In this document: positions 16,932 to 24,128 of the stretch, piece by piece
Position numbering within the stretch: the stretch's first letter is position 1
How the letters are laid out: every line of letters begins with the position of its first letter
NCBI GenBank assembly: GCA_964578625.1
Contig: CAZODQ010000006.1
Span: 16,582 to 80,581 of the forward strand
DNA: 64,000 nt
Reading direction: 5' to 3'
Source of the DNA: CAZBSE01 sp964578625
Lineage (GTDB): Bacteria; Actinomycetota; Humimicrobiia; Humimicrobiales; Humimicrobiaceae
Notes under the pieces: model-generated
What the model was told of the DNA's origin: nothing
Seen by the model: the letters and a program-made list of their open reading frames with translations, nothing else
Databases searched by the model: none
Position numbers and translations under genes: made by a program

Positions 16932-16939
16932 TTTTTTTA

Positions 16940-16967
16940 ATTATAGTATGTAAAATATTCTTGTCAA
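16940..16967 (-). promoter_or_regulatory. Consensus promoter of the Panacea antitoxin gene
   Basis: A -35 box TTGACA (16967-16962), a 16-base spacer and a -10 box TATAAT (16945-16940), both perfect. The start codon follows the -10 box after 8 bases, so little or no leader is made. Confidence 0.8.
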
Positions 16968-16980
16968 GTAGATAAGTAGA
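16966..16980. promoter_or_regulatory. Candidate operator: AAGTAGA direct repeat between facing promoters
   Basis: AAGTAGA occurs twice with an 8-base period (16966-16972 and 16974-16980), between the -35 box of the antitoxin promoter and that of the divergent nuclease promoter. This is a plausible binding site for the HTH domain of the Panacea protein, which could then control both transcripts. Binding is inference. Confidence 0.4.
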
Positions 16981-16985
16981 AATAT

Positions 16986-17013
16986 TTGACACAAAAAGTT
17001 TTTTTGTTAAAAT
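16986..17013 (+). promoter_or_regulatory. Promoter of the PD-(D/E)XK nuclease gene
   Basis: A -35 box TTGACA (16986-16991), a 16-base spacer and TAAAAT (17008-17013), reading away from the antitoxin promoter. Transcription would begin near 17020, about 40 bases before the start codon. Confidence 0.55.
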
Positions 17014-17061
17014 TATTATAGGGCTTTAAGATAAAGTTCTGTAATAATTAGATTTTAAAAA

Positions 17062-17580
17062 ATGGACAAACAGGATATCTATCAAAAATTAAATAACATT
17101 AGTCTTTGTTTAATAGAAAACTCATTACCCAAGAAAGAATCTATTGTAAAGAAGATTAGAGAAGAAACACCTAAAGGATGTGAACCTGAAGGCCGTTTCA
17201 TCAAGATAATTCTTGCTCCCCTACTAAAAAAATTTTTTAAAGAAAATTCAGGAGGTTTAATCATCGAAGGGGTAAAAAGTAGAGGACAGACCCAATTTAA
17301 AAATTACTTCTTTAGTTCCATGCCAGCTCCTGATTTTAGATTTAAACAGCTGGATATAGTTGGCGAAGTAAAATATGACAAACTTCGGCTTCGCCCCTTT
17401 GCAATAGCCTTAGGACAATTAATTACCTATATTGAAAGCAGTAAAAATGAAATTGTACAATCACAATATGGATATCTTATATTCTTTAATATCGAAAAAA
17501 GTAAAGAACCCACGGAACAAGAAAAAAAGTTTATCAATTTACTGTGGAAGCGAGATAATATCTTTATTACGATAATATAA
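17062..17580 (+). CDS. Putative PD-(D/E)XK superfamily nuclease
   Basis: I recognise the fold, not a named family. The 172-residue product contains the catalytic pattern of restriction-endonuclease-like enzymes: Pro90-Asp91, a further acidic residue Asp98, then Glu102-Val-Lys104 (IVGEVKYDKL), followed by a helix with Gln119 (ALGQLITYIE). A helix with Glu before the core (EGRFIKIILAPLLKKFF) fits the fold. No DNA-recognition domain or methyltransferase partner is present. It is transcribed divergently from the Panacea toxin-antitoxin genes, with which it shares a 130-base promoter region and the flanking repeat. A defence or element-maintenance role is inference. No clear ribosome binding site is seen. 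Confidence 0.65.
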   Translation: MDKQDIYQKLNNISLCLIENSLPKKESIVKKIREETPKGCEPEGRFIKIILAPLLKKFFKENSGGLIIEGVKSRGQTQFKNYFFSSMPAPDFRFKQLDIVGEVKYDKLRLRPFAIALGQLITYIESSKNEIVQSQYGYLIFFNIEKSKEPTEQEKKFINLLWKRDNIFITII

Positions 17581-17587
17581 CATTAAT

Positions 17588-17622
17588 TAATGATTTAAAA
17601 AGAAAGACCCCTTCTTTTTGCA
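17588..17622 (-). repeat. 3' end of the 75-residue gene (repeat copy B, intact)
   Basis: This contains the last codons and stop of the small gene at 17595 and 7 bases beyond. It matches copy A at 15700-15738 in the same orientation, with 22 identical bases followed by a diverged part. The two copies are about 1.9 kb apart and may be att-like scars. Confidence 0.7.
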
Positions 17623-17822
17623 GCTGCGGTAAGTTTGGCTATAGGTTTTCCTTCAGCGGCACGGGAACGAATAAGCGAAAGCAGCTCTTCGTTGGATAAT
17701 CTGTTTGTCTGTTCACAATTAAGCACATGCAGCAGAGGATTAGTCGTCCCCTTATAACCTTTTGCCTCAAGTTCCTTAATACGTCGTCTTAATTCCTCAT
17801 CAGATAAATGTGAATATGACAT
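17595..17822 (-). CDS. Small protein with two LS(D/N)EEL repeats, unknown function
   Basis: This 75-residue protein is not one I recognise. It starts MSYSHLSDEELRRRIKEL and repeats the same helix start at residue 41 (NRLSNEELLSLIRSR), so it may be two short helical hairpins. It has one Cys and a basic C-terminus (AKLTAAAKRRGLSF). No ribosome binding site is evident before the ATG at 17822. Its importance is positional: its last codons are duplicated at 15700-15738 on the far side of the nuclease and toxin-antitoxin genes, suggesting that it served as an integration target. Confidence 0.55.
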   Translation of the reverse strand: MSYSHLSDEELRRRIKELEAKGYKGTTNPLLHVLNCEQTNRLSNEELLSLIRSRAAEGKPIAKLTAAAKRRGLSF

Positions 17823-17908
17823 TACGCTTTTTTTTAATTAAATATTCTTATAACAATTACTTTTTGATAATCTTACTGACAAAATCAAAATGAAGACTTA
17901 TTGAAAAA

Positions 17909-20035
17909 TCATTCAAACCTAAATTTCTCTTTTGTAATTATTTTAATACAGCTATCTGCTACTATGGGGTCATAAAGTTTACCCTTGTTCTTTCTTATTT
18001 CATCTATTGCTGCATCCAATCCCAGCGCAGGGCGGTAAGGTCTGTGAGATGACATAGCTTCTACTACATCAGCTACAGTCAATATTTTTGCTTCCAGCAT
18101 TATATCTTTACCTTTTAATCCTCTGGGATATCCCGAACCATCTATCTTTTCATGATGCTGGAGTATAATATCAACTATAGGCAGCGGGAATTCTATTCTC
18201 TTTAACATATTATAACTTAACTGGGGATGAGTTTTTATCATATCAAACTCAATATCAGTCAATTTCCCCGGTTTCGATAGAATCGAAGCCGGTATGTTCA
18301 CTTTCCCTATATCATGGATCAATGCCGCTATTCTTATAGCCTCTACTTTCTTTTCATCCAGACCGAGTTCCATTGCTATAGTTATAGCTAATTTGCACAC
18401 CCTTTGCTGATGGCCGAAAGTATAGGGGTCTTTTGTCTCCACTATTGCCGCAAGGGTGTTTATGGCACCATTAAGAGTCTTTTTTAACGCTTCCTCACTT
18501 TTAACCAATTTTACTTCCGCTTTTTTACGCTCGGTTATATCCATCATGGTGCCATTAAATTTAAGGACTTTATTTGATTTATCACAAAAGGGTTTGGCTT
18601 TTACATCAATAAAAATTTCAGTACCATCCTTAAGCAGAGCTCTATGTTCAATATCAAGAAATTTTTTATTCTTTATTGCATTATCTATGACCGTAAGTAC
18701 AAATTCCTTTTCATCCGGATGGAATAAATCTTTAATGGTATTAAAATTACCATTAAATTTTTTTGGATCAATCTTTAGGATCCTGTAAGCCTCATCTGAC
18801 ATAGCTATCTTATTAGTCACTAAATCCCAATTAAAAGACCCTATATGGGCAATACTCTGGGCTTCTTTTAGTTTCCTTTCATTTTCAATAAGTTCTTCCT
18901 CTGCCTTCTTCTTTTCTGTTATATCCATTACAACTTCAATTACTTTATCAATTGAACCATCTGGATTGGGAAAGGGAGCTGAAAGTATTTTATAATATCT
19001 TCCATCCCTGCCCTGTAAATCCGTTTCAAAAACCTTTTTTTTCTTTACTGCTTTTTTTATATTGCAGGCATCACAGGGTTTATTTCTTTCCATATACTTC
19101 TCATAACATAATTTGCCGGAAAGCTTGCCGAAGCTTTCTTTTAAAACCCTGTTTTGATAATATATCTTATAATCAAGCCCCACTATGTCTATTCCGATTT
19201 CAGTATCAGCAAGACCTTCTATCAATGACTCAAGTTTGTTTTTCTCGGATTCTATAATATTTTCTCTTTCTCTTTTCTCAGTTATATCTGTACCGGTCCC
19301 CAGTATATACTTTAGTTTCCCATTGTCTTTAACAGGAGTTGTTGTAATGTCCAAGTACCTGATTTCTCCACTTTTAGTCAGTATTGGCATATCGTAATAA
19401 CTAACTCTTTTTTCAGATATTTCTTTAAGGAATTTGTCAGTTTTCCCATACATTACTTTCTCCCACCATGGATAAGGCGGTTTTTTACCTATCAGACTGC
19501 TAAATTTATAGCCTGTCAGTTTTTCAAATGCAGGATTCATATACCTCAAAGAATAATCTGCATTCAGGACCATAATGGGAGTAGGGGAATTTTTCATCAG
19601 ACTGGAACTGAACTCTTCACTTACTTTCAGAAGTTCTTCAGTGTCCTTCTGCCTGGTTCTGTCATCAAATACAGAAACTATTTCACCTGTAGGCAGCTTA
19701 TATACGTAATTACGCCTCCAGCCGGAAATCCTGTTGTCTCTGTAAAAAGATACGGGGTGTTCCTCGGGTCTGCCGGTTTTATAGACCCTTTTAAAGACGT
19801 CAAAAACTCCGAAGTTCTTTATTTCCGGGAATATTTTTAGGACACTTTTCCCTATAATATCCTTTCTTTTGACCCTATCGATTTTTTCTCCAGTTTTGTT
19901 AATATCTTTAAAAATGAAATCTTTCCCATCATCTTTGACTTTATAAATAGCTACACCGCTGCTTATATGTTCAAATAATTCCGAGAACATATTTGTATCT
20001 GTATTTGTCTTTTTAGATAATTTTTCTTTTGGCAT
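17909..20035 (-). CDS. Four-PAS HD-GYP domain protein (candidate cyclic-di-GMP phosphodiesterase)
   Basis: HD-GYP proteins hydrolyse cyclic di-GMP and related dinucleotides. The 708-residue product has four PAS/PAC domains (about 15-130, 140-255, 265-375, 390-505), then a complete HD-GYP domain (about 520-700): HDIGK at His574-Asp575, the QHHE motif near 626-629 and DGSGYP at 632-637. No membrane segment is seen, so signals are probably cytoplasmic. The third PAS has CYEKYMERNKPCDACN, a Cys cluster that might bind a cofactor or sense redox state. It has its own strong promoter and stands between yraN and the accessory genes. Confidence 0.9.
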   Translation of the reverse strand: MPKEKLSKKTNTDTNMFSELFEHISSGVAIYKVKDDGKDFIFKDINKTGEKIDRVKRKDIIGKSVLKIFPEIKNFGVFDVFKRVYKTGRPEEHPVSFYRDNRISGWRRNYVYKLPTGEIVSVFDDRTRQKDTEELLKVSEEFSSSLMKNSPTPIMVLNADYSLRYMNPAFEKLTGYKFSSLIGKKPPYPWWEKVMYGKTDKFLKEISEKRVSYYDMPILTKSGEIRYLDITTTPVKDNGKLKYILGTGTDITEKRERENIIESEKNKLESLIEGLADTEIGIDIVGLDYKIYYQNRVLKESFGKLSGKLCYEKYMERNKPCDACNIKKAVKKKKVFETDLQGRDGRYYKILSAPFPNPDGSIDKVIEVVMDITEKKKAEEELIENERKLKEAQSIAHIGSFNWDLVTNKIAMSDEAYRILKIDPKKFNGNFNTIKDLFHPDEKEFVLTVIDNAIKNKKFLDIEHRALLKDGTEIFIDVKAKPFCDKSNKVLKFNGTMMDITERKKAEVKLVKSEEALKKTLNGAINTLAAIVETKDPYTFGHQQRVCKLAITIAMELGLDEKKVEAIRIAALIHDIGKVNIPASILSKPGKLTDIEFDMIKTHPQLSYNMLKRIEFPLPIVDIILQHHEKIDGSGYPRGLKGKDIMLEAKILTVADVVEAMSSHRPYRPALGLDAAIDEIRKNKGKLYDPIVADSCIKIITKEKFRFE

Positions 20036-20097
20036 AATACTTAAAACTAATATTTTTAATACTTATATTAAGATAATATAACATATTTTTATAAAAT

Positions 20098-20126
20098 ATT
20101 ATATTAGTAATATTTTAATGAGTCAA
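20098..20126 (-). promoter_or_regulatory. Promoter of the PAS-HD-GYP gene
   Basis: A -35 box TTGACT (20126-20121), a 17-base spacer and TATAAT (20103-20098). Transcription would start near 20091, with a leader of about 55 very AT-rich bases. The yraN operon therefore seems to end before this point. Confidence 0.7.
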
Positions 20127-20150
20127 TAAAGATTTAAATGGACTAAATAT

Positions 20151-20531
20151 TCAGAAGGCATTTTTTATATGCTCAACTTTTATAAAGCTTTTATTTTCAG
20201 GGTTACTTAACTTTAGTTTCTCGCCTAATATGCCGCTCTTCCCCGACAATTCCTTAATAAAACTCTTATTTATGATCACGGAAATAACATCAAATCGAAC
20301 ATCCAGCCCTGAATTTTTACTATTTGCCATATAAAAATCAGCTGCTCTTCTTATCCTTGAAACTTTGCTTTCACCAATGGATTCCAAGGGACTACCGTAT
20401 CTTAAATCAGTCCTGGTCTTTACCTCTATAAATATCAGATACCTGCTTTTTCTGGCTATTATATCTATTTCACCGTATAAATTTCTATAATTTTGATGCA
20501 AAATAATATACCCTTTTCTTTTAAGATGCAT
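20151..20531 (-). CDS. yraN: YraN/UPF0102 family endonuclease-like protein (true start unclear)
   Basis: YraN is a small restriction-endonuclease-fold protein of uncertain role, often beside rnhB. The core is present: NYRNLYGEIDIIA (Glu21, Asp23) and FIEVKTR (Glu36, Lys38). From the ATG at 20531 the protein has 126 residues, but conserved N-terminal sequence continues upstream in the same frame as SKKDTGKIGEFTAL, matching the GE..A motif of the family. That stretch is closed by a TAA at the end of rnhB and has no ATG, GTG, TTG or CTG. Either a rare start codon is used between about 20582 and 20532, or a truncated protein is made. Confidence 0.85.
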   Translation of the reverse strand: MHLKRKGYIILHQNYRNLYGEIDIIARKSRYLIFIEVKTRTDLRYGSPLESIGESKVSRIRRAADFYMANSKNSGLDVRFDVISVIINKSFIKELSGKSGILGEKLKLSNPENKSFIKVEHIKNAF

Positions 20532-20580
20532 TAGGGCAGTAAACTCACCTATTTTGCCTGTATCTTTTTTACTAAGACTG

Positions 20581-21204
20581 CTAACTTAAAACACCCCTAA
20601 AAGATGCCCTGTGAATAAGGGTGGGTCCGTATTTCTGGAGGGATTTCAAATGTTCGGGAGTGCCATAGCCTTTATTATGTTCAAACCCATATTCAGGATA
20701 ATATTTTGACAGTTTAATCATTATCTGATCCCTTACTACCTTTGCGATTATTGAAGCAGCGGCAATTGAGATGCTGAGCTGATCGCCTTTTACAATAGGT
20801 AGATATTTATCGCCCAGATCTTTACCGATAAAGTCCGATAAAATAATATCCGGCTTTTTTTTCAAACCGGAGACTGCTTTTTTAAATACGACCATATTTG
20901 CTCTTGAAATTGAAAGCCTATCAATTTTATCAGGAGATATCCTTGCAACAGACCAGCAAAGGCAGCTTTTAATTATTTTCTTAAAAATATACTTTCTTCT
21001 ATATTCATTAATTTTCTTTGAATCATCTATATTTTCTATTATCATTTTTCTTCTATCCAGTATAACAGCTGCTGCCACAAGAGGGCCTGCCAGTGACCCC
21101 CTGCCCACTTCATCAACACCTGCTACTCTTCTGTAGCCCGCAATATATAGGTCATTTTCATATTCGCATAGATTTAACAGTCTTTGGACTTCTTTTAATT
21201 CCAT
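20581..21204 (-). CDS. rnhB: Ribonuclease HII
   Basis: RNase HII removes ribonucleotides and RNA primers from DNA. The 207-residue product has the active-site motif VAGVDEVGRGSLAGPLVAAAVIL, an internal acidic position in PDIILSDFIGKDLG, and the conserved SIAAASIIAKVVRDQIM and YGFEHNKGYGTPEHL segments. Length is normal. It lies between lepB and yraN, as in many Gram-positive genomes. Confidence 0.96.
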   Translation of the reverse strand: MELKEVQRLLNLCEYENDLYIAGYRRVAGVDEVGRGSLAGPLVAAAVILDRRKMIIENIDDSKKINEYRRKYIFKKIIKSCLCWSVARISPDKIDRLSISRANMVVFKKAVSGLKKKPDIILSDFIGKDLGDKYLPIVKGDQLSISIAAASIIAKVVRDQIMIKLSKYYPEYGFEHNKGYGTPEHLKSLQKYGPTLIHRASFRGVLS

Positions 21205-21222
21205 GAATTTTTTAAAAGATTT

Positions 21223-21768
21223 TTATTGCCACCTTGAAGGAGGCCAATATATTATCATGAACTCCCCGAAAACATCATTTTCTGAAATATCTCCAAAATA
21301 TCTGCTGTCGTAACTGTCGTTTCTGTTATCTCCCATCACAAATATTTCATCCTCGCCTAAATCTACGGTTAGATTATTGTATAATATATTCTGTCCAGCC
21401 GGCAGATAGCTTTCAGTGATTTTTTCACCGTTTATATAGATTTCACCTTCGCTGGTCAAAGTTATTTCATCACCTTCAATAGCCACAGCTCTTTTAACCA
21501 GGTCTTTTTCTTCTATAGGGGAATGGAACGCTACAATATCACCTCTCTCAATACTACCGAATTTATACGCCATCTTATTGATTATTACTTTATCCCCTAC
21601 TTTTAATGTGGGCTCCATGGAAGGGGTAGGGACTATAAAAGGTTCGAATATAAAAACTCTTACCAGAGTAGCTAAAACCACTGCTGTCAGGATAACTATG
21701 ATATATGCCAGGATCTCTTTTAGAATGATTATTTTTTTTGTTTTGTCCTGTTTTTTTGGGAGCGGCAT
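21223..21768 (-). CDS. lepB: Signal peptidase I
   Basis: LepB cleaves Sec and Tat signal peptides at the outer face of the membrane. The 181-residue product has one N-terminal membrane helix (about 17-40), the catalytic Ser50 in PTPSMEPTL, the catalytic Lys near residue 92 in KRAVAIEGD, and the conserved GDNRNDSYDSRYFG box near the C-terminus. It lies between rplS and rnhB, the usual Gram-positive arrangement. Likely clients in this window include the serpin at 59.7 kb. Confidence 0.96.
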   Translation of the reverse strand: MPLPKKQDKTKKIIILKEILAYIIVILTAVVLATLVRVFIFEPFIVPTPSMEPTLKVGDKVIINKMAYKFGSIERGDIVAFHSPIEEKDLVKRAVAIEGDEITLTSEGEIYINGEKITESYLPAGQNILYNNLTVDLGEDEIFVMGDNRNDSYDSRYFGDISENDVFGEFMIIYWPPSRWQ

Positions 21769-21797
21769 TAATATGAAAAAGTTAAATCATTATATAT

Positions 21798-22139
21798 TTA
21801 TTTGAACTTAACCTTTGATTTTTTACCCACTTTGTCTCTCAGGTAATACAATTTGGCTCTTCTGACTATACCCTTGCTGACACTCTCGATAGATTGAATC
21901 ACAGGTGAATTTAAAAGAAATGTTCTTTCAACTCCAACATTATTAAAAGAGATTTTTCTTACCGTAAACGTCTTATTGATACCTGAACCTTTAATTTTTA
22001 TTACAATGCCTTCAAATACCTGAATCCTGTCCTTATTCTCTTCACTGATTTTTATCTTGACTCTTACTTTGTCCCCAGGATTAAAATCAGGATTATCAGT
22101 CTTTAAGTATTTACTCTCTATTTTATCCAATTTGTTCAT
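21798..22139 (-). CDS. rplS: 50S ribosomal protein L19
   Basis: L19 lies at the subunit interface of the ribosome. The 113-residue product has the conserved FNPGDKVRVKIKISEENKDR, VFEGIVIKIKGSGINKTFTV and SFNNVGVERTFLLNSPVIQS segments and the basic C-terminus RAKLYYLRDKVGKKSKVKFK. It directly follows trmD as in most bacteria. Confidence 0.98.
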   Translation of the reverse strand: MNKLDKIESKYLKTDNPDFNPGDKVRVKIKISEENKDRIQVFEGIVIKIKGSGINKTFTVRKISFNNVGVERTFLLNSPVIQSIESVSKGIVRRAKLYYLRDKVGKKSKVKFK

Positions 22140-22196
22140 CTTGTACCCCAGCCTGTATCTTTTTCATTCTAATAAGACCAAACAAATATAATGAAT

Positions 22197-22901
22197 TTAA
22201 TTATCTTTGTCAAATAAATCCGGTCTCCTGGTTCTGGTAATTTCAAGCGACATTTCTTTTCTCCATTTTTTAATTTTCTTATGGTCTCCGCTTAAAAGAA
22301 TACCGGGAACGGACATTCCCTTGAAAACTTCAGGCCTTGTATACTGTGGGTAATCAAGCAGATTGTTTTCAAAAGATTCTGTTTTTAAAGACTCTTCTTT
22401 TCCAACCACACCCGGCAGCAGCCTTATTACTCCGTCTATTATCACCATAGCCGGGATTTCACCACCGGTCAGCACATAGTCACCTATGGATAACTCCAGA
22501 TCCACCAGAGAATCCACCACCCTCTGGTCAATACCCTCGTACCTTCCGCAGATTAGTATAACGTTTTCAAGGTTTGAGAGATACTTCAGCACGGTCTGGT
22601 TTAATTTTCCACCCCTTGGGGTAAGCAATACTGTTTTTTGCTTTTCCTTAACATTCTTGACTTTACTTTTTTTCTTAATGAAAGCAATTGCTCTGTCCAG
22701 CGGTTCCGGCATCAATATCATACCGCTGCCGCCGCCGTAAGGCCTATCATCAATCTTGCCGTGTTTATAATCCGAAAAATCCCTAAGATTATATATATTA
22801 AGCTGACAGAGATTTTTCTTAAAAGCTTCTTTTATTACTCCAAACCTGGCAATATTATCAAAAATATCAGGAAAAATAGTAATTACATCTATCTTTATCA
22901 T
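22197..22901 (-). CDS. trmD: tRNA (guanine-N1)-methyltransferase TrmD
   Basis: TrmD methylates G37 of tRNAs reading CNN codons and prevents +1 frameshifts. The 234-residue SPOUT-fold product has the knot-forming segments LTPRGGKLNQ, LICGRYEGIDQRV and SIGDYVLTGGEIPAMVIIDG and the C-terminal YPQYTRPEVFKG motif. The ATG at 22901 is preceded directly by an in-frame GTG at 22904; either could start and no clear ribosome binding site decides. The order rimM-trmD-rplS is conserved. Confidence 0.97.
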   Translation of the reverse strand: MIKIDVITIFPDIFDNIARFGVIKEAFKKNLCQLNIYNLRDFSDYKHGKIDDRPYGGGSGMILMPEPLDRAIAFIKKKSKVKNVKEKQKTVLLTPRGGKLNQTVLKYLSNLENVILICGRYEGIDQRVVDSLVDLELSIGDYVLTGGEIPAMVIIDGVIRLLPGVVGKEESLKTESFENNLLDYPQYTRPEVFKGMSVPGILLSGDHKKIKKWRKEMSLEITRTRRPDLFDKDN

Positions 22902-22931
22902 CACAGATAAAAAAGGCTTTTTAACACTTGT

Positions 22932-23486
22932 TCAGATATATTCCGGAATCTCTTTTAATATAACTTTTTTTTCTTTTATATTTATACTGCCAATATATCT
23001 TCCAATAATGGGAACATACAAAATACTGCCTTCTGCTCCTTTTATCCTCAGCTTATCGTTTTCTATCCTTAACACAAGATTATCATTCGAAGATAATTTT
23101 TCTACATTTATTACCCTTCCTATGAAGATCTTATCTTTACTGTAGACCCTGCAGTCCATGATATCATCTACCCAGTACTGGTCTTTTTTTAGTATCGGAC
23201 TGTCTTTGGTACTCCTGAAAATATCTGAACCTTTTATATTTTCAGCATGGTTTCTGCTGTTTATCCCCTTGAATTTAATTATCAATATAAAGGGTTTTTT
23301 ATGGTTCTTCTCCCTGATGCTCTCCACTTCTGCTTTTTTTCTGCACTTTTCATCAAAAAAAAGAATATCACCCTTTTTAATAGTTTTGGGATAATCAGTA
23401 AGCACTATCATACTTGTCTCTCCTCTTATTCCATGCGGCTTACCGATTATCCCAATTAACCTTGCATCTACATTTATTTTTAGCAT
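22932..23486 (-). CDS. rimM: 16S rRNA processing protein RimM
   Basis: RimM assists maturation of the 30S head, working with S19. The 184-residue product has the N-terminal beta-barrel (RLIGIIGKPHGIRGETSMIVLTD) and the PRC-barrel domain (about 95-175) with YWVDDIMDCRVYSKDK and ILYVPIIGRYIGSINIKEKK. It lies between the KH protein and trmD, its usual place. Confidence 0.94.
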   Translation of the reverse strand: MLKINVDARLIGIIGKPHGIRGETSMIVLTDYPKTIKKGDILFFDEKCRKKAEVESIREKNHKKPFILIIKFKGINSRNHAENIKGSDIFRSTKDSPILKKDQYWVDDIMDCRVYSKDKIFIGRVINVEKLSSNDNLVLRIENDKLRIKGAEGSILYVPIIGRYIGSINIKEKKVILKEIPEYI

Positions 23487-23533
23487 TTATATGCCTATTA
23501 AAATAAATCTATCTATATTTATATATTAAATTT

Positions 23534-23767
23534 TCAATCCATAATTTTTACAATAGAGGATTTACCTCTCTTAGCAGATGCAGCTCTCATTATAACCCTT
23601 AGAGCATTTGCGGTTCTTCCCTTTTTTCCTATTACCTTTCCCAGATCATCTTCAGCAACTTTTAGCTTGAAAATTACTGTTTTGTCATCTTCCTCCTCTT
23701 CTGTGATCTCCACATTATCCGGGGTGTCAACCAACTCTTTTACCATGTACTCTAGTAGTTCTTTCAC
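23534..23767 (-). CDS. khpA: KH-domain RNA-binding protein KhpA
   Basis: KhpA (YlqC) is a single KH-domain RNA chaperone that pairs with KhpB in many Gram-positives. The 77-residue product starts at a GTG with GGAGG 6-7 bases upstream, and has the family's MKELLEYMVKELVDTPDNVE start and the KH signature DLGKVIGKKGRTANALRVIM. It is placed between rpsP and rimM, the standard arrangement. Confidence 0.95.
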   Translation of the reverse strand: MKELLEYMVKELVDTPDNVEITEEEEDDKTVIFKLKVAEDDLGKVIGKKGRTANALRVIMRAASAKRGKSSIVKIMD

Positions 23768-23795
23768 TATTAACCTCCAGTCTAAATTGTAATAA

Positions 23796-24041
23796 CTACC
23801 TCTTTAAACCAATTATATCAAAAAGTTTTTGAACCGTACCTGTCGGTTTCGCACCTTTCTTGATCCAACTCGCAGCCTTATCTTTATCTACTTCTATCTT
23901 TGACGGCTCGGTTTTTGGATCATAAATGCCTATTTTTTCAATGAACCTTCCATCCCTTGGTGATCTGATATCAGCTACCACAATCCTGTAAAAGGGTTGT
24001 TTCTTTGAACCAATTCTGGTCAATCTTATCTTTACACTCAA
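23796..24041 (-). CDS. rpsP: 30S ribosomal protein S16
   Basis: S16 is needed for 30S assembly. The product, starting at a TTG at 24041, is 81 residues and begins MSVKIRLTRIGSKKQPFYRI, the usual S16 start. GGAGGT lies six bases before that TTG. An upstream ATG at 24056 overlaps the ribosome binding site and is unlikely. It heads the rpsP-khpA-rimM-trmD-rplS block and has its own promoter in the short gap after ffh. Confidence 0.97.
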   Translation of the reverse strand: MSVKIRLTRIGSKKQPFYRIVVADIRSPRDGRFIEKIGIYDPKTEPSKIEVDKDKAASWIKKGAKPTGTVQKLFDIIGLKR

Positions 24042-24066
24042 TAAAAACCTCCACATTCTGAATATA

Positions 24067-24083
24067 GAAAGCCTTGTGCTTTC
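24067..24083 (-). promoter_or_regulatory. Small hairpin in the rpsP leader
   Basis: GAAAGC (24083-24078) and GCTTTC (24072-24067) enclose five bases just downstream of the predicted transcription start. There is no T-run after it, so it is not a terminator; it may stabilise the 5' end of the mRNA. Confidence 0.4.
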
Positions 24084-24086
24084 ATA

Positions 24087-24114
24087 ATTATATATTTTTC
24101 TTTAAAACTTGCAA
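24087..24114 (-). promoter_or_regulatory. Promoter of the rpsP operon
   Basis: A -35 box TTGCAA (24114-24109), a 16-base spacer and TATAAT (24092-24087) lie between ffh and rpsP and read toward rpsP, giving a leader of about 40 bases. Confidence 0.6.
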
Positions 24115-24128
24115 AATATTTTTTACTT

